Below are positions 57,524 to 64,000 of a stretch of 64,000 nucleotides of DNA, one piece after another; within the stretch, counting starts at the first letter, position 1; the number at the start of each line of letters is the position of its first letter. A program made the translations under genes and the position numbers. The DNA is taken from assembly GCA_013299105.1 (NCBI GenBank), contig JAAFJY010000001.1:390978-454977 (forward strand), given 5' to 3'. The stretch is from Chitinophagales bacterium (GTDB lineage: Bacteria > Bacteroidota > Bacteroidia > Chitinophagales > Saprospiraceae). The notes under the pieces are model-generated. The model worked only from the letters and a program-made list of their open reading frames with translations. It did no database searches and had not been told where the DNA came from.

Positions 57524-57902
57524 GGAACAGGAAAGAAATAAAGTGGACATCTATGAATTTTGATTAAGAGCATGTTTAAAATTTTTTGTTTGCCATAAAA
57601 AGGCCCAATTTCGCCTACTCTTCGTTAGGAAAATGCTCATTATGCGCTGCATAACTCCGCATTTCCTACCTTGATTAGTCAAAATTTGACTCGTTTTCTG
57701 ACTAAACCTCCAATACTTAAACACACTCTAAGCCCTTTCCGTGGCAACGTTATCGCCAGAATCACGGTCAAAATCATGTTGGAAATCAGTGAAAATCAGT
57801 TTTATCCGTTTCATCCGTGTTCCCAACTAGCCTCGCGCACCGTGACACGCTCCGCGTGAGCGAGGCAACGAAGATGTCCAATTTATTTAATCTGCGGCCC
57901 TT
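57524..57902. repeat. R3b element interrupted by R4
   Basis: The sequence from GGAACAGGAAAGAAATAAAG to ATCTGCGGCCCTT matches the 195-bp copy at 62509-62703, but R4 (57569-57728) is inserted between GATTAAG and GCCCTTT. Shared blocks include AAATCAGTTTTATCCGTTTC, then ATCCGTGTTCCCAACTAGCC. Confidence 0.75.
57569..57728. mobile_element. R4 dispersed element, copy 2, inserted in R3b
   Basis: About 160 bp from AGCATGTTTAAAATTTTTTG to CCAATACTTAAACACACTC, matching the copy at 43534-43708. The ends are imperfect inverted repeats, and TAAG at 57565-57568 and 57729-57732 flanks it, as a target duplication would. The uninterrupted host sequence exists at 62509-62703, so movement of this element is well supported. 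Confidence 0.7.
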
Positions 57903-58006
57903 TTTTACAAAATTTTCTGTTTTTTGGCAAAAATTCAAAAAAAATCAGCTCCGAGCAGAGTGTTTCGCAGGCCTCCCCAGTATATCCCTTTGAAACATTC
58001 AATAAA

Positions 58007-59029
58007 ATGCAGGAAAACGAAAAAAATCAGTCCCAAACAACTCACCAGGCTTTGCTGCAAAAGTACCTGGACAATACCTGCAGTGCAAATGAACTCGAAC
58101 AAGCGCTGGACTTGCTGGGCACTCCAGAAGGTCTGGAGCTTTTGGAAAATTTGATATCCCCACTGGAAACTCCACAATTTTTTGCTGAATCAAAAATGGC
58201 AGGCTCGGCATCGGAGCACATCTGGAGCCGTTTGGAAGCATCTCTCCAAGGCCCTGCCAAGCCAGGTCTGCGCCCTATTTGGTCTTCGGGGCGCAGAACC
58301 TGGTTGAGTGCAGCCGCAGTTTTAGCTTTGTTGATGTTGGCGGGGTGGTGGTATTTGCAGATTCCAGTTCATGCAGAATTCACGGAAGTCACCACGAATT
58401 ATGGCGAGCAAAAACGCTTGCAGCTTACCGACGGCTCCAGCATTGTGCTCAACAGCAACTCTAAATTGTCTTATCGAGTGATGGGCAAAGGAGTAAGGGA
58501 GGCCTACATTGATGGCGAAGCGTTTTTTTCCATCAAACATTTGAAAGATGATCGCCCATTTCAAGTGCGTACTGCCGATGGCTGTACCGTCGAAGTACTT
58601 GGCACCGAATTCAATGTGAAACGCCGCAGCGCCGGCACCAATGTTGTACTCCAATCGGGTAGCATCCGCTTATCGACCCAAACGGCGGGTAAAACGGTGA
58701 AAAAAATGCTGAAACCAGGACAACTGGCCGAGATTAGCGCAAAAAATCAGAACATTGAGGTGACGGAAGTAGAAGCTGAAAAAATTTCGGATTGGCGCAA
58801 TGGCATCATTCATTTTGAGAACACAAGCAATATGCAAGAGGTCAAAGTCCTCTTGAAAGAACATTTTGGCCTTGACATGGAGATGGCGTCGGAGTCCTTG
58901 TGGCAAGAAAACCTGGATGGCAGCTTGTCGATCAAAAACTCAAAGGAATTCATTGAGAGTATCTGCATTGCCTTGGACATGAAGGCAGAACGCAAAGGGA
59001 ACTCGGTGGTTTTTTCAAAGTCAAATTGA
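58007..59029 (+). CDS. FecR-family anti-sigma factor
   Basis: 340 residues. An N-terminal cytosolic part (YLDNTCSANELEQALDLLGT) is followed by a single membrane helix (WLSAAAVLALLMLAGWWYL, about 104-122), then the FecR domain (NYGEQKRLQLTDGSSIVLNS, YIDGEAFFSIKHLKD, VEVLGTEFNVKRR) and a C-terminal DUF4974-like part. Such proteins hold an ECF sigma factor inactive and receive a signal from a TonB receptor, here the next gene. Normally the sigma gene precedes FecR; here the upstream region holds only repeats R3b and R4. Confidence 0.9.
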   Translation: MQENEKNQSQTTHQALLQKYLDNTCSANELEQALDLLGTPEGLELLENLISPLETPQFFAESKMAGSASEHIWSRLEASLQGPAKPGLRPIWSSGRRTWLSAAAVLALLMLAGWWYLQIPVHAEFTEVTTNYGEQKRLQLTDGSSIVLNSNSKLSYRVMGKGVREAYIDGEAFFSIKHLKDDRPFQVRTADGCTVEVLGTEFNVKRRSAGTNVVLQSGSIRLSTQTAGKTVKKMLKPGQLAEISAKNQNIEVTEVEAEKISDWRNGIIHFENTSNMQEVKVLLKEHFGLDMEMASESLWQENLDGSLSIKNSKEFIESICIALDMKAERKGNSVVFSKSN

Positions 59030-59122
59030 TTTTCCAGAGATGCCCGATTTGACCCAAGTGAGGATCAATAAGCATTTCGCACCATATTCACTAGATGCTT
59101 AACAAAAACTAAATTTTTCATT

Positions 59123-62100
59123 ATGAGGCACTTACTACTCATTTTAGCCTTATTCTCCGGCATGAGTGCAACTTTGCCAGCCTATTCTCGAAACTGGACA
59201 CAAGAGTCATCCAAACCCAATGCTTACCACACGGGATTGCCCGCCCGTACCCTGCGACAGGTGCTCAATGATTGGGAAAAACAGTACCAAGTCAGCTACC
59301 TCTACCGCGCCGACTTGGGCAAAACCAAGGTAGTGGAGCCTAGCAAGGATGCCTTGCCTCACGAAGAAGCACTACAACGCCTCTTGAAAGGCAGTAAATT
59401 GGGTTACCAGCGCACCAGCGAACGTTCGTATGTGATTTTGGAAAAAAACGAAGCACAAAAAAACACCGAGCAAGAACATAGCAGCACCTTGGAAAGCAAA
59501 ACTTCTGAACAATTCCTGGCTTTTGAGGCGCTGAACAAATACGGGTTAGCAGACTTGCGCAAAGGCAACGAACGCCGCATCCCTCTGGGTTTAGACCGTC
59601 CATCTTGGTTCAAAGCCATCACTGGAAAAATTGTGGATGCCAACTCAGGCGAGCCACTGATTGGTGCTTCTGTGTCGGTAAAAGGCACTACGCGTGGAGC
59701 CGTTACGGGCTTGGACGGCACTTTTTCACTGGATGCAGCAGAAACGGACGTCTTGGAAGTTTCCTACACCGGGTACTCTACCCTGGAAGTATTGGTAGGG
59801 AACCAGAGCAACATAGAAATCAAATTGAGCGAAATGGCCTCCATGCTGCAAGAATTGGCAGTGGTGGGTTCGCGCTCGCAGGCTGCTCGCAGCCGCACCG
59901 AAACCGTAGCGCCCGTGGATGTGATCAACGCTGCCGAACTGCGCAGCACCGGGCAAGTGGAACCTACCCAAATGATTCACTTTACCGTGCCTTCTTTCAA
60001 CTCCTCGCGCCAAACCGTAGCCGATGGTACCGACCACATTGACCCCGCAACTTTGCGTGGCCTGGGCCCAGACCAAGTATTGGTGCTCTTGAACGGCAAG
60101 CGCCGCCACAACACGGCCCTGATCAACATCAACGGTACAGTAGGCCGTGGGGCAGTCGGCACGGACCTCAATTCCATTCCCAGCTCCATGATCGAGCGCC
60201 TGGAGGTTTTGCGCGATGGTGCGGCTTCGCAGTACGGCTCAGACGCCATTGCGGGGGTGATCAACGTGGTGATGCGCGAAAAAGTGGGCACGACTTTCAC
60301 CGCCCATTACGGCCAACACGCCACCAGCTATTTGCCGCTCGCCAACGCACCCGAACGCAACATGAACGATGGCCGTAACCTGCAATTGGGCCTGTATCAT
60401 GGGTTCAAACTCAAGGGCAAGGGCCGCTTGAGCATCGCTTTCGACGCCCGCCTGCGCGACACCACCAACCGGGTAGGCGATTTCACCGGAACAGTATATC
60501 CTTATGCAGTACGAAACTCGACCACCAACCAGTTCGATTGGTTCGACGGTTTCAATGGCAGCGCCTTGGGCATCAGTACTGCTGCCAATGCCGCCAATGC
60601 CGAGGTAATCAGTGCCGACAACCGCCTCATTGCGCAGCGGGGTTTCAGCCGGGCCAATAACATGCACGTGGGCAACTCTCGCTCCAACAATTACCAAGGG
60701 GCCATCAATGGCGCATTTCCCCTGGGCAGCAAGGCTGAATTGTACTTCACGGGGTCAATGGGTTTCCGCCAGGGCAAAGGCGCTGGTTTTTACCGCTACC
60801 CCAAGCAAACTACCCAAGTAATTCGAGAACTGTACCCCAATGGCTTCCTGCCACAAATCCATTCTGACATCCAAGATGCATCTTTGTTGGCAGGAGTGAA
60901 AGGAACCACTGGCAGTGGTTGGAATTGGGACATTAGCAGTGTTTTTGGTCAAAATGCATTCCGTTTTGATGTTGAAAACTCCAACAACGCATCACAGTTT
61001 GAATCAAAGGCGAATGCACCAACCGAGTTTTATGCGGGTACCATATCTTTCGGCCAATTGACCAATAACGCCCAAATTGCCAAGGATTTTGGCGAAAAAA
61101 TGGGCCTGGAGTCGTTCAACGTAGCAGTCGGAGCTGAATTCCGGGTGGACATGTATTCCATCGAGCAAGGCGAAGAAGCTTCCTGGCGCAACTTCACGCC
61201 CACTTCTGGTCGCGTAGGTGGCGCGCAAGTTTTCCCAGGTTTCCAACCCAGCAACGATGTGGATGCCAACCGCAATGTACTGGGTGCTTTTGTGGACATC
61301 GAAACCGACCTGACCAAGCGCTTATTGGTCAACGCTGCTGCTCGTTTTGAAAACTACAGCGACTTTGGGGGCAACTTGGCTGGTAAATTGGCGGCGCGTT
61401 ACAAGTTTGCCAACGCATTTGTGCTGCGTGGTGCCATCAGCAATGGTTTCCGGGCTCCTTCTTTGCACCAGTTCAATTTTAGCAATACTTCTACCCAGTT
61501 TGTGGTGGCCAATGGTCAAACCGTGCCCCGTAACGTAGGTACTTACCGCAACAACAGCCAATTGGCTAGAGACTTCGGCATTCCTGAACTGACCGCTGAG
61601 CGCTCGGTGAATTACAGCCTGGGTGTAACTTCAAAATTTGGTAAAATCGCCACTTTGACCATCGACGCTTACCGCATTGACATCACCGACCGCATCGTGA
61701 TCACAGGCAATATGAACCGCACCAATACCGTAGTAAACCAAATCCTGACTGCAGCTGGCCAAACCGAAGTAAACGCCGCTGCTTTCTTCACCAACGCCAT
61801 CAGCACTAACACCCGTGGGATCGACGCCGTATTTACCCTGGCCCCTCGTTTTCGCAATGGTAGTGGTCTGGACCTGACCCTGGCCGCCAACTTTACCGAA
61901 AATGAGATCGACGGCCCGATCAAAACCACGCCCAAATTGCCTGCTGACCAGTTTGGCCGCACATTCTTCAGCCGCCTGGAGGAATCGCGCATCGTGGTAG
62001 GCCAGCCCCGCAGCAAATTTGCGGCTTCTGCCACTTACCGCACGGGCAAACTCATCGGCACCCTGCGCGCCATCCGCTTTGGCGAAGTAGCCACCTGGGA

Positions 62101-62344
62101 TGAAACCAATACCGCTTTGGATGAAGTTTTCAGCCCAAAAATAGTGACTGACGCCAGCTTGGGCTACAAGGTACACAAGTTTGTAACCGCTACCTTGGGC
62201 GTGAATAACCTGTTCGACACCTACCCCGATCCCATCAAAAATGCAGGCAACCGTTCCGATAACCGCTTTGTATACAGCCGGGGCGTAACCCAGTTTGGCT
62301 TTGGTGGCCGCTACTGGTTCCTGGCTGCTACTGCGAATTTTTAA
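59123..62344 (+). CDS. TonB-dependent receptor with STN and carboxypeptidase-like domains
   Basis: 1073 residues. A signal peptide (MRHLLLILALFSGMSATLPA) is followed by an STN domain (RTLRQVLNDWEKQYQVSYLY, about 45-64), a carboxypeptidase-like regulatory domain (GKIVDANSGEPLIGASVSVK, about 168-187), a plug (EPTQMIHFTVPSFNSSRQTV, then LRGLGPDQVLVLLNGKRRHN and MIERLEVLRDGAASQYGSDA) and a beta-barrel ending WFLAATANF. It imports a substrate across the outer membrane with TonB energy; the STN domain is the part that signals to FecR. The substrate cannot be told. It lies 93 bp after the FecR gene, so the two work as a cell-surface signalling pair. Confidence 0.93.
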   Translation: MRHLLLILALFSGMSATLPAYSRNWTQESSKPNAYHTGLPARTLRQVLNDWEKQYQVSYLYRADLGKTKVVEPSKDALPHEEALQRLLKGSKLGYQRTSERSYVILEKNEAQKNTEQEHSSTLESKTSEQFLAFEALNKYGLADLRKGNERRIPLGLDRPSWFKAITGKIVDANSGEPLIGASVSVKGTTRGAVTGLDGTFSLDAAETDVLEVSYTGYSTLEVLVGNQSNIEIKLSEMASMLQELAVVGSRSQAARSRTETVAPVDVINAAELRSTGQVEPTQMIHFTVPSFNSSRQTVADGTDHIDPATLRGLGPDQVLVLLNGKRRHNTALININGTVGRGAVGTDLNSIPSSMIERLEVLRDGAASQYGSDAIAGVINVVMREKVGTTFTAHYGQHATSYLPLANAPERNMNDGRNLQLGLYHGFKLKGKGRLSIAFDARLRDTTNRVGDFTGTVYPYAVRNSTTNQFDWFDGFNGSALGISTAANAANAEVISADNRLIAQRGFSRANNMHVGNSRSNNYQGAINGAFPLGSKAELYFTGSMGFRQGKGAGFYRYPKQTTQVIRELYPNGFLPQIHSDIQDASLLAGVKGTTGSGWNWDISSVFGQNAFRFDVENSNNASQFESKANAPTEFYAGTISFGQLTNNAQIAKDFGEKMGLESFNVAVGAEFRVDMYSIEQGEEASWRNFTPTSGRVGGAQVFPGFQPSNDVDANRNVLGAFVDIETDLTKRLLVNAAARFENYSDFGGNLAGKLAARYKFANAFVLRGAISNGFRAPSLHQFNFSNTSTQFVVANGQTVPRNVGTYRNNSQLARDFGIPELTAERSVNYSLGVTSKFGKIATLTIDAYRIDITDRIVITGNMNRTNTVVNQILTAAGQTEVNAAAFFTNAISTNTRGIDAVFTLAPRFRNGSGLDLTLAANFTENEIDGPIKTTPKLPADQFGRTFFSRLEESRIVVGQPRSKFAASATYRTGKLIGTLRAIRFGEVATWDETNTALDEVFSPKIVTDASLGYKVHKFVTATLGVNNLFDTYPDPIKNAGNRSDNRFVYSRGVTQFGFGGRYWFLAATANF

Positions 62345-62508
62345 GTTACTACTATCTTGAACCTGTTTGTTGTGATGTGGAAAGCGGCAAGTTGACTTTG
62401 GTTGGCTTGTCGCTTTTTGATTTACCCGTTCGCTTTTGGAGAGTACTTCACTGTGCTCATTATGGATCAGCGATTACTTTCAAGCTCTTCTTTAAAAAAT
62501 ATCTCTTG

Positions 62509-62703
62509 GGAACAGAAAAGAAATAAAGTGGACATCTTTGACTTTTGATCAAGCCCTTTACGTGGCAAGGTTATGGCCAAAATCATGGTCAAAATCATGC
62601 TGGCAATCCGTGAAAATCAGTTTTATCCGTTTCATCCGTGTTCCCAACTAGCCTCGCACAGCGAGGCAACCAAGATGTCTAGTTTATTTAACCTGCGGCC
62701 CTT
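62509..62703. repeat. R3b element, uninterrupted copy
   Basis: 195 bp from GGAACAGAAAAGAAATAAAG to AACCTGCGGCCCTT, colinear with 57524-57902 apart from the R4 insertion there. It includes CGTGAAAATCAGTTTTATCC, a wording seen in repeats of many Bacteroidota. The 160 bp between the TonB gene and this element show no clear signal. Confidence 0.75.
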
Positions 62704-62755
62704 GTCTTGTGTTGTAGTAATAAATGGATTAATTTTAGGGCTTAAAGCGAATGAC

Positions 62756-63364
62756 ATGTCAAGTATGGATATTTCTTCAAAAATCACAAAATTATCGCAA
62801 TTGGACCCCAATGGGCAATATACCTATGGAGACTATTTGACGTGGCAATTCAAAGAACGTGTGGAACTCATTCGAGGGCGTTTGTTTAAAATGAGCCCAG
62901 CACCAAGTTCAGTCCACCAAAGAATAATCAGTCGGCTTCACATCAAGTTAGGCATATTTTTATTGGGTAAAAGTTGTGAAATTATTGGTGCACCCATTGA
63001 TGTGCGTTTACCTGTAAGCTTAAAAAAAGGTAAAATAACTACCGTCCTACAACCTGATCTTTGCGTGGTGTGTAATCCTGGAATTATTGATGAAAAAGGT
63101 ATTGATGGTGCTCCAGACTTGGTCATTGAAGTACTTTCACCTGGGAACTCAAAACGCGAAATGAACGATAAATTCCAGGTTTATGAAGAAGCTGGAGTAA
63201 GTGAGTATTGGATCATTGACCCTGCATTGCAAATCGTTCTGATTTATGTATTAAATGAAGAACACAGATTTATCGGTTTGGCTCCTTTGGTGAGTGACGA
63301 TATACTGTATTCAAAGACACTTGATGGTTTTAGTATCAATTTGGGCGAAGTTTTCATCCACTAA
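62756..63364 (+). CDS. Uma2 family (DUF820) nuclease-like protein
   Basis: 202 residues: YTYGDYLTWQFKERVELIRG near residue 25, then MSPAPSSVHQRIISRLHIKL, LQPDLCVVCNP (about 100), DLVIEVLSPGNSKREMNDKF (about 118-137) and YEEAGVSEYWIIDP. The PDxxV, ExLS and K spacing is that of the PD-(D/E)xK fold of the Uma2/DUF820 family, whose members are presumed endonucleases, sometimes from mobile elements. The role is unknown. The ATG at 62756 was chosen (a second ATG is three codons later); the longer frame reads through repeat R3b. The coding bases are somewhat AT-richer than the TonB gene before it. Confidence 0.85.
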   Translation: MSSMDISSKITKLSQLDPNGQYTYGDYLTWQFKERVELIRGRLFKMSPAPSSVHQRIISRLHIKLGIFLLGKSCEIIGAPIDVRLPVSLKKGKITTVLQPDLCVVCNPGIIDEKGIDGAPDLVIEVLSPGNSKREMNDKFQVYEEAGVSEYWIIDPALQIVLIYVLNEEHRFIGLAPLVSDDILYSKTLDGFSINLGEVFIH

Positions 63365-63370
63365 GGACTA

Positions 63371-63535
63371 TTAGACTTTATTTAAATTGTTATGGTCAAA
63401 ACCGGGCCTTTTTCGCCTGCTTTTCGTTTCTTTTTTGGCCCGTAGCTGGGCTACGAACCAAAAAAGAAGCCTCAATCAGTCAAAAAATTCCTCAATTTTG
63501 CCTCATAAATCTAAAATACATAAAGTCTATTATAC
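63371..63535. repeat. Imperfect inverted-repeat element after the Uma2 gene
   Basis: TAGACTTTATTTAAATTG on the left faces ATAAAGTCTA on the right, and an inner GTAGCTGGGCTAC palindrome lies between. The layout resembles R4 but the sequence differs. No gene is visible. Confidence 0.45.
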
Positions 63536-63654
63536 TCAACCCCTCTAGGTTTTGTGCATTTCAAAACTAATTTTCTGATGTCATGGCTCAAGGCAAGAAC
63601 TTATCAATTAAAAATTTCAAAAATCTCAAACCGTGCAAACGAGAACCTAGAACA

Positions 63655-63722
63655 TGACAAATTTCTCCAGCGAGCCCCTAAATTATATGTCGTAAGTCGT
63701 ATTTCGTCTATCGTATGTCAAA
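63655..63722. repeat. R6 right-arm fragment
   Basis: GCGAGCCCCTAAATTATATG, then TCGTAAGTCGTATTTCGTCT and ATCGTATGTC matches the right arm of R6 at 40120-40172. It is preceded by an AACCGTGCAAACGAG block also seen at about 21740 in the palindromic island. Confidence 0.55.
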
Positions 63723-63791
63723 AAAACATGCTGAACGAACTAGGCTCACCTTGACCAATGATTTGCACAAAACCAGTCGTGGACGAGTATA

Positions 63792-64000
63792 TCAACGATC
63801 AATCTTTTCCCGAATGCTCTTCATGGCTTTCACCAAATGATCACTCACCGTACTTTTTGAAATATTCAATTTTTGAGCAATTTCATCGTAACTCAAGCCT
63901 TCTACTTTGGCCAAGCGAAAAACCTCCTGGCGTTGCAGGGGTAATTCCTTCACCGCTGCCAGTGCTTTTTGTTGGGCTTTGCTGAAAACAGCTTCAAAAG
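63792..64000 (-). CDS. ECF RNA polymerase sigma factor, C-terminal part (cut by window edge)
   Basis: The minus strand encodes about 69 residues running in from the window edge: AVKELPLQRQEVFRLAKVEG, then LSYDEIAQKLNISKSTVSDH and LVKAMKSIREKIDR before the stop. This is sigma region 4 with its helix-turn-helix that contacts the -35 element, and it is typical of ECF factors linked to FecR systems. The gene is convergent with the Uma2 gene. It could be the partner of the FecR at 58007, but its position is not the usual one, and the upstream part is not visible. Confidence 0.85.
   Translation of the reverse strand, partial: FEAVFSKAQQKALAAVKELPLQRQEVFRLAKVEGLSYDEIAQKLNISKSTVSDHLVKAMKSIREKIDR

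Noticed and set aside
62573-62755. 61-codon N-terminal extension of the Uma2 gene
   Set aside because: It is translated from repeat R3b and has no family similarity; the ATG at 62756 gives the normal Uma2 length.

Overview
The window looks like a chromosomal stretch from a member of the Bacteroidota, most likely a Saprospiria/Haliscomenobacter-type bacterium (inference from gene content, not a database match). Supporting signs are promoter elements of the TTTG...TAnnTTTG type, a FecR / TonB-receptor pair in which the receptor carries STN and carboxypeptidase-like domains, DUF2807 and DUF6913 proteins, a DUF5706 (Pycsar-effector-type) membrane protein, and many lipoproteins and exported proteins. 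Base composition is moderate and nearly uniform, except for one clearly AT-rich gene at 44127-45119.

Layout. 1-5651: start of a beta-keto-acid cleavage enzyme gene (cut by the window edge), a DUF1015 gene, an amidohydrolase, two small exported proteins, dtd, rhaM and a short-chain dehydrogenase. 5652-11422 (minus): a PKD-domain exported protein, ettA and a DUF2807 protein, separated by dispersed repeats. 11566-18582: galK; then on the minus strand a giant Type ISP restriction-modification enzyme whose C-terminus carries a DUF4926 domain, followed one base later by a DUF6883 gene; then two identical tRNA-Asp genes. 18820-24969: accA, DUF6913-dapA, an 840-bp palindromic non-coding island, pgeF and a DUF1593 protein. 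25117-31983: metallophosphoesterase, unknown gene, divergent TPR/membrane protein and DUF5706 gene, and a FtsX-type permease behind a sigma-54-like promoter. 32392-43333: glucosaminidase with LysM, amidohydrolase, small membrane protein, candidate small RNA, mfd, rhodanese, and a UvrD-type helicase fused to an Fe-S nuclease. 44127-51983: AT-rich truncated membrane protein, NlpC/P60 lipoprotein, DUF1801, tcdA, and three consecutive lipoprotein genes (subtilase, Asp-box protein, unknown). 52159-54469 (minus): ssb, a RhuM-Fic gene, and a duplicated ssb promoter driving a tiny ssb'-hsdS' chimera. 54703-64000: molybdopterin oxidoreductase, Spy/CpxP-like protein, FecR, TonB receptor, Uma2-family nuclease, and the end of an ECF sigma factor gene.

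The most unusual content is of two kinds. First, genome-conflict genes in odd configurations: the ISP-DUF4926 fusion coupled to DUF6883, the RhuM-Fic gene sitting between two copies of the ssb control region next to a scrap of a Type I specificity gene, and an orphan DUF5706 gene. Second, at least seven families of short dispersed palindromic elements (named R1-R7 here) fill almost every long intergenic gap. They sometimes supply stop codons or abut start codons, and in one case one element has inserted into another, with the uninterrupted version 5 kb away.

Many gene starts were moved inward from the longest open frame where a family N-terminus, signal peptide or promoter indicated it. Functions are assigned from visible motifs and family knowledge; no searches were run.
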